Shown here piece after piece: positions 8,364 through 16,650 of a stretch of DNA of 64,000 nt. Origin of the DNA: Chitinophagaceae bacterium (lineage in GTDB: Bacteria > Bacteroidota > Bacteroidia > Chitinophagales > Chitinophagaceae); NCBI GenBank assembly GCA_014379345.1, contig JACMLY010000030.1:186001-250000 (forward strand). Direction: 5' to 3'. Within the stretch, counting starts at the first letter, position 1; every line of letters starts with the position of its first letter. The position numbers were made by a program, and so were the translations under genes. The notes under the pieces are model-generated. The model ran no database searches, had not been told where the DNA came from, and worked only from the letters and a program-made list of their open reading frames with translations.

Positions 8364-8937
8364 ACAGGTTAAAATGGGATTTACTGAGTAATAGTTTTCT
8401 AAGGTTGTCTCTGGCTTTCGAGAGGTTGGATTTTGAGGCTCCTACTGATATGCCAAGCTTTTTCGAAATTTCCTCATGGCTCAATCCTTCGATCACGAAT
8501 AGGTTGAATACGGTTCTGTAGGCCGGAGATAATAATTTAATGGCGTTGATGATCTCCTTATAAGATAGTACATCCAGACCGTTTTCACTATGATCAGGCA
8601 ATTTATCCGATTCTTCGCTTAAAATATGTCCGTTTACCGATGATCTGTTCTTCCGGTAATGATCTATACAGGTATTTACTAAAATTCTTTTGAACCAGCC
8701 TTTAAGAGATAGTAAACTATCTTCCTGCCTGAACTCATCAAACTGATCTAACTTTTTGTAGAGTTTCACGAACGCCTCGTTCATGATTTCCTCTGACTCT
8801 TCAGTATGATTGGTGTAACGATAACAGATTTTCATAGCAAAGCCCCGAAGGATGTAATACAATTCCTTTTGGCTGTTGCGGTCATTGTTGCGACAACCAT
8901 TCAGCAATGCGGCTATTTTTGCATTCTCAGTGAGCAA
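8347..8937 (-). CDS. ECF RNA polymerase sigma-70 factor
   Basis: Extracytoplasmic-function sigma factor that directs RNA polymerase to specific promoters. Region 2 is seen around residues 20-90 (RGFAMKICYRYTNHTEESEEIMNEAF and KLYKKLDQF, the core-binding and minus-10-melting helices) and region 4 around 130-190 (LLSPAYRTVFNLFVIEGLSHEEISKKLG plus the recognition helix VGASKSNLSKARDNL). 196 aa is typical. Its 3' end overlaps by 17 bases the gene for a TM-barrel protein that probably regulates it, implying translational coupling. Transcribed on the minus strand from the 8938-9051 gap, where I see no convincing promoter. Regulon unknown. Confidence 0.93.
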   Translation of the reverse strand: MLTENAKIAALLNGCRNNDRNSQKELYYILRGFAMKICYRYTNHTEESEEIMNEAFVKLYKKLDQFDEFRQEDSLLSLKGWFKRILVNTCIDHYRKNRSSVNGHILSEESDKLPDHSENGLDVLSYKEIINAIKLLSPAYRTVFNLFVIEGLSHEEISKKLGISVGASKSNLSKARDNLRKLLLSKSHFNLYASPF

Positions 8938-9051
8938 GGATAATATATTTCCTTAATTATGACTATATAGGCCCTGGTGATATAAGTTACAGACTTTTGC
9001 GACTTCTTGCTATACGTGATATTATCTGCCATGGTTGCCGGTTTGTTTAAC

Positions 9052-10473
9052 CTATTTCATAGCAAACCTATTCACCGGCGGAATTCCGATCACCGCGATA
9101 TTTCCCTTGATAAACAATTGTACCTGAATGGTATTCTTTTGAGGCAGCAGGCCGATCAGCTTCAACTCCTGAAAATCGCCCCTGGTAGATAGCCAATCGG
9201 TTAGCTGTTGATTTAGCCTGGCTTCTATGATCGTCTTGTTATTTTTGATAAGCTCTCCAATATCAAAGACCGACTGATCTTTTAGTTTTCTCATGATCTT
9301 TCTGCGGAACATTCCTTTCGCAATATTGACAAGCATATCCCGTGAGTCAACCGAAAAACTGATATCAGGCATTGTCAACACTTGCTTCGCGGTATCCAAC
9401 AGGGGAGTGCCGCCCAGGTGCAGGGTTCCCGTTTTATTCCCATCGAAAGAAACATCTATAAGTAATTTATTTTCATCCGTACCCGCCAGGTTAATGTTTT
9501 TAATGATAAAGGTTCTGCCTTCAACCTCGAAGGGTTTATTACGGAGGCTGTCGTTTAATAATTTTGAGAGGAAACTGTAATCATACACCGCGTTCAAATA
9601 AGCTGCAATTCCGGGGGTACTTTCGGTGTTATTGAAAGAAGGCAGGTATTTTCTTGTAACGATAGACAAACTATCGGATGAAAATTGGGGAGTTCCCTGG
9701 AAGCCGACCGAAAATTGAAGTGTATCCCTTGAATAATTGAACTTTCCGACCCGCAAAATGGCCGGGTTAAGATTCAGGTAGCCATATTTGCTTACAGGAA
9801 AAACGCGGTTGCCCTTTGTTTTCCATTGTTGCAGCAAGTCATTAGCGTTGAAAGCCTGCACAAATTGGTCGAAACTGATAGTATAGGTTTCAATCGACGC
9901 CCGGATACTGTCCATTACTTCTTTAGTCATATCCGTCTGCAGCAGGGAAACCACGCATTTATCTCTTGCCAGTAACTGATCGATTCGGGTGGTGGTACGT
10001 ACCTGGTATTGAGACATCAGTTCAAGGGAAGATTTGATACTGATCGCCACTTTTCGCATCGCTTCGCTTCCGAATCCACAGCTTCCGGATACCCATGGTG
10101 ACACCTGTTTATCGAAAGCACACACGGTTTTGCTTCCTGCGATCTGGTAATTGCCGGTAAAGGCAATGGTTACATTATTATTCGTACAGCTGAACGTAAA
10201 AGGAGATCGTACAAAACGGTATTTATAACGGAAATCGCAGGACGGTTGAAAATAATTCGGCCAGTTATCCGAGGTAAATTCTTTGGCGGTCATCGAATCC
10301 ATCATGGCCAATAATGGCTTCATGTACACTTTTACAGGTATGTTTATTTGCGATGCTGGTAAAGCGGGAAGTGTGCGGGCTGGTGGATTGGTGGATAATA
10401 TCTTTTTGCTACTATTACACGCATTGAAAACCATGATCGTACAAATCAGCAAAAGCCACCTGTTTAGTTCCAT
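9052..10473 (-). CDS. DUF4403 family lipoprotein
   Basis: A lipoprotein of the DUF4403 family, which is widespread in Bacteroidota and Proteobacteria and has no established function. The N-terminus MELNRWLLLICTIMVFNAC carries a lipobox ending at Cys19, so the protein should be lipid-anchored. The body has repeated beta/alpha units with phrases such as INIPVKVYMKPLL, QFSVGFQGTPQF and a C-terminal GLLPQKNTIQVQLFIKGNIAV; in known structures of the wider group this resembles lipid-binding tubular folds, but that comparison is from memory. 473 aa is full length. It lies 16 bases downstream of the nucleotidyltransferase gene on the same strand, though a shared role is not obvious. Confidence 0.8.
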   Translation of the reverse strand: MELNRWLLLICTIMVFNACNSSKKILSTNPPARTLPALPASQINIPVKVYMKPLLAMMDSMTAKEFTSDNWPNYFQPSCDFRYKYRFVRSPFTFSCTNNNVTIAFTGNYQIAGSKTVCAFDKQVSPWVSGSCGFGSEAMRKVAISIKSSLELMSQYQVRTTTRIDQLLARDKCVVSLLQTDMTKEVMDSIRASIETYTISFDQFVQAFNANDLLQQWKTKGNRVFPVSKYGYLNLNPAILRVGKFNYSRDTLQFSVGFQGTPQFSSDSLSIVTRKYLPSFNNTESTPGIAAYLNAVYDYSFLSKLLNDSLRNKPFEVEGRTFIIKNINLAGTDENKLLIDVSFDGNKTGTLHLGGTPLLDTAKQVLTMPDISFSVDSRDMLVNIAKGMFRRKIMRKLKDQSVFDIGELIKNNKTIIEARLNQQLTDWLSTRGDFQELKLIGLLPQKNTIQVQLFIKGNIAVIGIPPVNRFAMK

Positions 10474-10489
10474 AGATTACTTTTAATAT

Positions 10490-10957
10490 CTATTTGGTCT
10501 TTCTTTTGAGTTGCTTTATATCATCAAGGTCTTTTAAACGACCTGCTTTCTTCTTAGCATCTATAAGATGATTGATATGAAGAGTTCTCACTAGTAAATC
10601 TCCATCTTTATACTGATGCGACACCTTAAAACATTCGACATAATCTAATCCTTTGACTTTTGTCATAATATCAATAGCTACCGGTTTTCGGCCAAACTTA
10701 AAAACGTCCCACTTCTTATGCTCTAAGAAATTTTCTTTTGTCATGTCAAATACAGGCATATGAAAAGCGTAAAAAGCTTGTACCAGTTTTTTGTAATTGT
10801 CAGCTGTTCGTTCCACCCAAACATCCATATCTCCAGTAACTCTGGCATGGCCATGGATAATAACGGAGAATCCTCCGACTAAGATATAAGAGACATCATT
10901 GTCATTTAACGCATTTAGAAAATCCCGGAAGTCATCATTAAACAGATTGCCCATCAA
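10490..10957 (-). CDS. nucleotidyltransferase-fold protein, possible toxin-antitoxin component
   Basis: A 155-aa member of the minimal nucleotidyltransferase (MNT/AbiEii-like) superfamily. The signature is GGFS at 28-31 followed by D43 and D45 in TGDMDVWVE, the two metal-binding carboxylates, and a third acidic candidate in AIDIMTK. C-terminal helices read HLIDAKKKAGRLKDLDDIKQL, a common ending in this group. The start overlaps the stop of a 70-aa gene by 4 bases (ATGA), so the two are co-translated. Related enzymes adenylylate or pyrimidylylate tRNA or partner proteins in toxin-antitoxin systems; whether that holds here is inference. Confidence 0.75.
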   Translation of the reverse strand: MMGNLFNDDFRDFLNALNDNDVSYILVGGFSVIIHGHARVTGDMDVWVERTADNYKKLVQAFYAFHMPVFDMTKENFLEHKKWDVFKFGRKPVAIDIMTKVKGLDYVECFKVSHQYKDGDLLVRTLHINHLIDAKKKAGRLKDLDDIKQLKRKTK

Positions 10958-11166
10958 CTGTGTTTACAGATTGAAAAAATTAATTTATCCATTCTGGGCG
11001 GATTATTCATATCGAATTTGTATGCAATGCTTGTGAGGTACAATGCTATTTCAAGTCGTTCTTCCGCACTATGATTGTGATAGTTTCTCATTTCGTCATC
11101 TGCTTCCCGAAACGTCATGGCTTTAAAAGCGGTCTTGTCTAGACGATATTTTTTTGGTTCGCTCAT
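10954..11166 (-). CDS. 70-aa helical protein paired with nucleotidyltransferase
   Basis: No recognised domain. The product is short, charged and predicted helical (KTAFKAMTFREADDEMRNYHNHSAEERLEIALYL is split over two helices), ending IFSICKHS. It overlaps the following nucleotidyltransferase gene by 4 bases, the hallmark of coupled pairs. It is too short to be a standard HEPN partner and has no visible RxxxxH motif. The most economical guess is a regulator or antitoxin of the downstream protein, with low certainty. The region upstream (11167-11300) has no good promoter match. Confidence 0.6.
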   Translation of the reverse strand: MSEPKKYRLDKTAFKAMTFREADDEMRNYHNHSAEERLEIALYLTSIAYKFDMNNPPRMDKLIFSICKHS

Positions 11167-11500
11167 GCCATAAAATTAAGTTGTTTTACTACTGCTAAAA
11201 ACATAGTAAAATACGATGTGAAGAGTATAAATCCAAACAGGCGCCGGGGCCTTTATCGTTTATCCAAAGTTTTTTAAATTGAAGATTAAACATTCAATTT
11301 TTAAATGAACGGGAAACCATCCTTCTGTAAGTTATTGCCTTTTTTCACCCTGTTATACACCCAATCCAACCGATTACCCATTTCTGTCGTCTTTTCCACT
11401 TATCAGTTGCTATTTTTGATTTGCTGTAGTAGGATACCCACCCTTGAAACAGCTATCCGTCCCTCATTTGTCAAATTTGTTTTTCATAGGAATATACAGT

Positions 11501-11529
11501 CCCTCTTTTTCTAAAGAGGGTTTTTTTTT
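11501..11529 (+). terminator. strong plus-strand terminator with no gene in front of it
   Basis: CCCTCTTT (11501-11508) and AAAGAGGG (11513-11520) form an 8-bp stem around TTCT, followed by nine T residues. It reads on the plus strand, but the genes on either side are minus-strand. A TATTTTTG at 11411-11418 fits the minus-7 box; no TTG is found at the right distance. The rest of the 490-base gap (11167-11659) holds no gene I can support; the 69-aa open frame at 11305 runs into this hairpin. Confidence 0.6.
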
Positions 11530-11530
11530 G

Positions 11531-11676
11531 GTGAGTGGTCAGTGGTGAATGGTCAATGGTGAATGTCTTATCGAAGCATACATGTTCAATTTTCAATGCT
11601 CAAGCGGAAAACAAAATATTCAAGTCAATACATTCTTAACAACTTGAGCCATTTACCACTCACCACTCACCATTCC
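11531..11676. repeat. inverted pair of GTGAGTGG-type tandem repeats
   Basis: Degenerate direct repeats GTGAGTGGTCAGTGGTGAAT at 11531-11565 face their inverted counterpart CCACTCACCACTCACC at 11655-11676. The right arm overlaps the 3' end of the histidine kinase gene and encodes its last residues (NGEW) and stop codon. The same word recurs at 38756-38781. Confidence 0.6.
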
Positions 11677-14600
11677 GATTGACCAATGGCAGGCGCACAA
11701 TTACTTTTGTGCCTGCAGGCGACCGGGATTCATCAAACTTATCAATCACGGAAACGCTTGCTTCCTTACCGGTCTTTTCACTAACCAGTTGTAAACGTTC
11801 TTCGGTAACCTGCAGTCCCACGCTGTTATGAGAGGATATTCTCTTGCTTTTCAACGCTGCTGCCCGTTCTCTGCCTACACCATTGTCTTCAACGGTACAT
11901 TCCAAATGGTTATTCACAGGCTTCAACGATATGATTATGTTGCCTTTTCCCTTTTTATGCGCAATACCGTGCAGTATAGCATTTTCTATATAAGGTTGAA
12001 TGATCATCGGCGGGATGGCAATATCTTCCTTCCGGAGCGATGAATCTGTTTCAATAGAAAAATCAAATCCGTTATTAAACCGCAACTGCTCAAGTTCTAT
12101 ATATAAATACAACTGGTCAAGTTCACTGGCCAGGCTTACCCATTCCTGCCGCGAATTATCCAGGATCAAACGCATGAGACGCGCAAATTTTACCAGGTAT
12201 TTTTCTGCATTATCGCTGTCATTTTGTAAAACAAAAAGACGAATGGCGTTGAGAGAATTGTACAGAAAATGCGGGTTCATCTGTGAACGCAGGGCCTTCA
12301 TTTCGGAGGCCGTTATGCGTTCACGGAATTCTCCTCTGATTTTTTCTTCTTTCACCAGCCTTTGTTCGCGGATTTTCATGATCAATACGATACCGGCTAC
12401 AAAAATCGCTATCGTTGTTGCCCGGAACCACCAGGTTTCCCAGAAAGGCGGCTTGATATCAATGCTCAATACAGCCGGCGGACTCCATTCACCGCCTTTA
12501 TATTTCGCTTTTACTTCAAATGCATATAATCCCCCATCTACACCTGTATAGGTAGCAAAATTTCTGTTACCGCTATTCACCCAATCCTTGTCGTAACCTT
12601 TCAGCCTGTATGAGTACTCGATAGAATTATCAGGTAAAGAACTTAATGAGGAAAAATCGATGGTAAAAAAATTTTCTTTGTATGAGAGCCGGATGGTATC
12701 AATACTTTTATAAAGAGGTTTTGGTTTTTCAAATATGGAAATATTGCTGATCACCGGAACAATCCCCGCCTTTTGCTGATTTGCCAGCAAGGGATCAACT
12801 ACAATAAAAGTATTGTCATTTCCCAATACAAGTTTGCCATTTTTCAAAAGATATTTTCCTTTCGAATAGAAATTGTTTTCCCGCTGCCCATAATCAATTT
12901 TTGAGTGCTCGATTTTTTCAAGATGAGGATCAAAAATGGTAAATCCTTCGTATGATCCAACCCAAATCTTTCCCTGCCCATCGGGTATAATGCGATTGCA
13001 AACATCCATTACGAGCCCATCACTTTCACGCCACGCCTTAAAATGTTCCGTTGCCGGGTCAAACCGGATCAATCCACCCCCTTCGGTAGCCAGCCATATT
13101 TTCCCTTCTGTATCCGCATGCATATCATTTATGGGCCGTTGAAATACCAACGGTTTTTGGTTTGCCGGTGGAACATAGGAGTAGAACAGGTCCTTTTCAC
13201 GGGTATATTTATAGAGCATTCCGGAGTAGGTTCCGAACCATAGATTCCCTTGTCTGTCTTCGGTGAATGCCTTTACAGCGGTGATTTTCGCCTGTTCTAT
13301 AAAAACACTGTCGGGGTTATACCGCCTGTAAGAATTTGCAACCGGATCAAACCTATATAAATACCTGGCACCCGCGCTAAACCAGATATCCCCTTTGCTG
13401 TCGCCATAACACCAGCTGATGCCGGTTTCTGCTATTTTTTCTGATTCGGGTATTCCATCAAAGGACCTGAATTTCCTTAGTTCCGGATTGAATATTGTGA
13501 TGCCCCGGGGTGTACTTAACCATAATTCCGTTTTTATTTTTGTAAGATGGGTTACTTGCTGATCTCCCCTGGCAAGCGGGTAGTGTTCATAATGTCCCGC
13601 ATTAAAATCATAGTTGTATAACCCGAGGCCGCTGAACCATAATTTCCCCGATTCATCTTCGGTGAGGCCGGTAATGTTGCCTGGATCCTGAACGGACCTG
13701 ATGTTGTCCGCGGGTTTGTATATGCTATAAAAAGAAACAGTAGGATCATAGATCGATAATCCATACATTCCTCCAATATAAATGCTGCCATCTTTTGCCT
13801 GAATGACATCCCAGAAAAAATCCGAATTAATGCCCGAAGGATTTGCAGGATCATGCTTTATTCGTTCCCATATTCCTGATATGGCATCCCGGAAATAAAC
13901 CAGGTTATTCCACGAGCACACCCACGTATTATTATTGATATCAAAAAAAATTGCAGCCAGGCTTGCCTCAGTTTGCTTATCATTTTTCTTAACACCTTCA
14001 TCTGTGTAAGAAATGGCTTTTTCTGCGAATGAATAAGAAACGATTTTTAACCGGCCATAATCCCCATACACAAGCCTGTTTTTGCGATCGAATGATATCG
14101 GGAAAATTTCACAGTCGTTGAAAACCGGCAATTTTTCAGGGTTGTTCTTGTAATTATAAAAAATCTTTTTTTGAAGGTCGAAGCAATTCAGGCCTTTATC
14201 GGAGCCCAGCCATAAATAATGGTTAACAGGATCTTCTTTCATTGCATTCCGATGGATCCTGTTTGAACTAATGGATGTGGAATCCGAAGGGTTATTCTTA
14301 TAAGAAATGAATGATCTTTTTTCAGGATCGAATTCGTATAAACCGCCCAGGGAGGTAACCCATATCCGTCCACTGCGATCGCAGACAATATTTGTGACGT
14401 CATTCGCCCGCGAGGCATCCCTCGATTGAGGTTCGAGCAGGTAATTAGTAAATACGTTCCTGCTTTTCAGGTAGTGGCTTACCCCATTTGCAGTACCTAT
14501 CCAAATGTTCCCACTACTGTCTTCGCACAGATCATTGATATTATTGTGAGCAATCGCTGCAGGATTATTGCGATCTGATTTAAAAACGACAAACCTTGAA

Positions 14601-14794
14601 CCGTCATACCGATTTAGCCCATTGAATGTTCCTACCCAGATATATCCTTCCCTGTCCTGGAAAAGACAATTGACAAGGTTATATGATAAGCCGTTTTTAG
14701 TGGTAAGGGTTCTAAAAGAAAAATGGTGAGGCTGTGCAATACACACCTGGAAACATAGCAGGATAGCAAAGGGGTATGAAATTCTTTTGCTCAA
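11660..14794 (-). CDS. two-component sensor: Reg_prop propeller, Y_Y_Y, LytS-type histidine kinase
   Basis: A 1044-residue inner-membrane sensor. After a signal peptide (residues 1-20, ending VCIAQ) come two seven-bladed-type regulator propeller regions (about 25-690), with blades marked by repeated GYIWVGTFNGLNRYD-, GNIWIGTANGVSHY- and GKIWLATEGGGLIRFD-like units, then a Y_Y_Y domain (about 700-775), a membrane helix (about 788-807), and a cytosolic His_kinase domain with phospho-acceptor H842 in QMNPHFLYNSL followed by an ATPase (IIQPYIENAI, VEDNGVGRERA). In Bacteroidota such sensors often detect polysaccharide fragments. There is no fused receiver and no adjacent response regulator; the nearest LytTR regulator is at 16647. 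The last codons lie within a dispersed GTGAGTGG repeat. Confidence 0.92.
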   Translation of the reverse strand: MSKRISYPFAILLCFQVCIAQPHHFSFRTLTTKNGLSYNLVNCLFQDREGYIWVGTFNGLNRYDGSRFVVFKSDRNNPAAIAHNNINDLCEDSSGNIWIGTANGVSHYLKSRNVFTNYLLEPQSRDASRANDVTNIVCDRSGRIWVTSLGGLYEFDPEKRSFISYKNNPSDSTSISSNRIHRNAMKEDPVNHYLWLGSDKGLNCFDLQKKIFYNYKNNPEKLPVFNDCEIFPISFDRKNRLVYGDYGRLKIVSYSFAEKAISYTDEGVKKNDKQTEASLAAIFFDINNNTWVCSWNNLVYFRDAISGIWERIKHDPANPSGINSDFFWDVIQAKDGSIYIGGMYGLSIYDPTVSFYSIYKPADNIRSVQDPGNITGLTEDESGKLWFSGLGLYNYDFNAGHYEHYPLARGDQQVTHLTKIKTELWLSTPRGITIFNPELRKFRSFDGIPESEKIAETGISWCYGDSKGDIWFSAGARYLYRFDPVANSYRRYNPDSVFIEQAKITAVKAFTEDRQGNLWFGTYSGMLYKYTREKDLFYSYVPPANQKPLVFQRPINDMHADTEGKIWLATEGGGLIRFDPATEHFKAWRESDGLVMDVCNRIIPDGQGKIWVGSYEGFTIFDPHLEKIEHSKIDYGQRENNFYSKGKYLLKNGKLVLGNDNTFIVVDPLLANQQKAGIVPVISNISIFEKPKPLYKSIDTIRLSYKENFFTIDFSSLSSLPDNSIEYSYRLKGYDKDWVNSGNRNFATYTGVDGGLYAFEVKAKYKGGEWSPPAVLSIDIKPPFWETWWFRATTIAIFVAGIVLIMKIREQRLVKEEKIRGEFRERITASEMKALRSQMNPHFLYNSLNAIRLFVLQNDSDNAEKYLVKFARLMRLILDNSRQEWVSLASELDQLYLYIELEQLRFNNGFDFSIETDSSLRKEDIAIPPMIIQPYIENAILHGIAHKKGKGNIIISLKPVNNHLECTVEDNGVGRERAAALKSKRISSHNSVGLQVTEERLQLVSEKTGKEASVSVIDKFDESRSPAGTKVIVRLPLVNRNGEW

Positions 14795-14881
14795 CAGCGT
14801 TCAGGTTTAACCAAAGATATGGGACTGACAAGAAAATAGGTACCATTTATTTGCCCAAACCCACCAGCTACTCATTTACGG

Positions 14882-14911
14882 TTGAAAATGCAACGATTCA
14901 ATATAATTTTG
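14882..14911 (+). promoter_or_regulatory. Bacteroidota-type promoter for the 26-aa lipopeptide gene
   Basis: TTG at 14882-14884, a 19-base spacer and TAATTTTG at 14904-14911 give an exact match to the minus-33/minus-7 pattern (TTG, about 19, TAnnTTTG) of the primary sigma factor of this phylum. The best promoter match I found in the window; a start point near 14917 would leave a leader of about 27 bases. Confidence 0.7.
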
Positions 14912-14943
14912 TGTCATCATTATCAGTTAACCATTAGCCTACT

Positions 14944-15024
14944 ATGAACAAGAAAATTTTCAACATTGAGCCCGTGATCGGCGCCATGATACTGATCATG
15001 GGTTTAACAACGGGATGTTCCTGA
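14944..15024 (+). CDS. 26-aa lipoprotein-signal-like peptide
   Basis: ATG at 14944 opens MNKKIFNIEPVIGAMILIMG and ends LTTGCS. The last residues form a lipobox (LTTGC) directly before the stop, so signal peptidase II processing would leave only a lipidated Cys-Ser and release a hydrophobic peptide ending MGLTTG. It has a consensus promoter 33 bases upstream and a strong terminator 130 bases downstream, so it is very probably transcribed on its own. No homologue family is recognised. Possibilities are a leader-derived signal peptide (as for enterococcal pheromones, an analogy only), a tiny envelope peptide, or a non-coding RNA with a chance frame. It lies between two LytS-type kinase genes. 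Confidence 0.45.
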   Translation: MNKKIFNIEPVIGAMILIMGLTTGCS

Positions 15025-15154
15025 AACGTGAAAAGGGAGAAGCCGGACGTGAAAGCATGCCGTTTCACTTCTTACTTCTCACTCCTCACGATTATAAGGT
15101 TAACCAACATAATTTCTCATATCAGTTAGTTTTGGTCGGTTATTGCATATTTCG

Positions 15155-15185
15155 AAAGCGGATTGAATAAATCCGCTTTTCTTTT
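15155..15185 (+). terminator. intrinsic terminator of the 14.9-15.2 kb transcript
   Basis: AAAGCGGATT (15155-15164) pairs perfectly with AATCCGCTTT (15170-15179) around a 5-base loop, followed by a T-rich tail. It closes the short transcript that starts near 14917. Between stop and hairpin (15026-15083) lies an imperfect GTGAAAAGGGAGAAG/CTTCTCACTCCTCACG inverted repeat, a relic of dispersed repeats. No further gene is seen up to 15396. Confidence 0.75.
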
Positions 15186-15396
15186 GCCAGATAGGGGTGT
15201 GGATGGTTAGTTATAGGTTAAAACCTGCCAAATATCAACTAACCCTAAAGAGATTACACGGACAATGATAACTTTAGACCAGTTTGATGGTTTTCTGCAG
15301 GTTTGCATATGATTATCATTGATTTTGTAGTTGTAGATTCGTTCATATGATGTAAGAACACGTGAAAAGAAAACCCTATCATCTTCCCATCCAATA

Positions 15397-16650
15397 ATGT
15401 CGGATATGTTTTTATGGCGACCAAATAGTGCACAATATAAACGGGTGGCAGTGCTTGCAGAAGAACTGGAGATTGAGCGCGCTATCAATTATTTTGCTAC
15501 ATCCATGGTTAATCAGCATACGGTAGATGAGATTCTCTGGGATGTGACCAAAAACTGTATCGGCCGGCTGAAATTTGTTGACTGCGTTGTTTACCTGCTT
15601 GATGAAGAAAGAAACATTCTTGTTCAAAAAGCCGCATACGGTCCAAAGAATCCACGCAGCTACGAAATATTTCATCCAATCGAAATCCCTATTGGAAAGG
15701 GGATCGTGGGAAGCGTGGCTAAAACCGGTAAAGCTGAAATTATCAGGGATACGACAAAAGACAACAGGTATATAAAAGATGACGACATGCGGTTGTCGGA
15801 AATTACAGTTCCTATCATTTGTGATAATAAAGTCATCGGGATCATCGATGCGGAACACCCGGAAAAAAACTTCTTTAAACCAAGGCACCTCAAAATACTT
15901 ACCAAAATTGCTGCCTTAAGTGCAGGTAAGATCAATAAAGTTCAAATTGAAGAAGCATACCGTCAAACAGAATTTAAGCTGATTGAAAATAACCGAAAAA
16001 TTGCAGAGACCAAACTGCTTGCTTTGCGGTTACAAATGAACCCACATTTTATTTTTAATAGTCTTACCGCGATCAATAATTTCATCCTCAACAATGATGC
16101 TGAGCATGCATCCGGCCTGCTCACCAAATTTTCCCGTTTTGTGCGGCAGGTTTTAGATAATTCCAGAACGGAATGGGTATCGCTGCAGGATGAATTGAAA
16201 GCGCTACAGATTTATATTGAATTGGAGCAGTTGCGTTTTGAAAATAAGTTTGAGTTGAATATAAAAGTAGGCCCGGATGTGGACCGCGAAATGGTTCATG
16301 TTCCACCGCTTATCATCCAACCATATGTTGAAAATGCAATCTGGCATGGACTGTTACACAAAAAAGAAGGAATTGCAATTCTTTCCATCAATTGCTGGAA
16401 GGAAGAAGACAGATTGTACCTCCAAATAGAAGATAACGGCATTGGCCGGCAGGCTTCGGCGAAAATCAATAAGAACAATGCGTTGACTTCACATAGATCA
16501 CACGGCATGAAAGTGACCGAAGAACGATTACAGATTCTTAACCAGGTGTATAATGTGGAGGCGGTTGTAAGCGTCGTTGATTTATTGTTGGGCGATTATC
16601 AGCCTGCAGGCACACAGGTAACATTAAGAATGAAAATAAAAAGATCATGA
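15397..16650 (+). CDS. GAF-domain LytS-type sensor histidine kinase
   Basis: Soluble histidine kinase of 417 aa. A GAF domain (about 28-180; GKGIVGSVAKTGKAEIIRD and VPIICDNKVIGIIDAEHP are typical) is followed by a short coiled linker, a His_kinase domain with phospho-acceptor H217 in LQMNPHFIFNSL, and a GHKL ATPase (IIQPYVENAIWHG, IEDNGIGRQAS). It has no signal peptide or membrane helix, so it probably senses an intracellular ligand or partner. Its stop overlaps the start of the LytTR regulator gene by 4 bases (ATGA), establishing the cognate pair. The ATG at 15397 starts a few residues before the GAF region; the upstream region shows only a weak GATTTTG box. Confidence 0.9.
   Translation: MSDMFLWRPNSAQYKRVAVLAEELEIERAINYFATSMVNQHTVDEILWDVTKNCIGRLKFVDCVVYLLDEERNILVQKAAYGPKNPRSYEIFHPIEIPIGKGIVGSVAKTGKAEIIRDTTKDNRYIKDDDMRLSEITVPIICDNKVIGIIDAEHPEKNFFKPRHLKILTKIAALSAGKINKVQIEEAYRQTEFKLIENNRKIAETKLLALRLQMNPHFIFNSLTAINNFILNNDAEHASGLLTKFSRFVRQVLDNSRTEWVSLQDELKALQIYIELEQLRFENKFELNIKVGPDVDREMVHVPPLIIQPYVENAIWHGLLHKKEGIAILSINCWKEEDRLYLQIEDNGIGRQASAKINKNNALTSHRSHGMKVTEERLQILNQVYNVEAVVSVVDLLLGDYQPAGTQVTLRMKIKRS

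Noticed and set aside
11305-11514. 69-aa plus-strand open frame
   Set aside because: Composition is chance-like, no domain, and the frame runs into the stem of the terminator at 11501.
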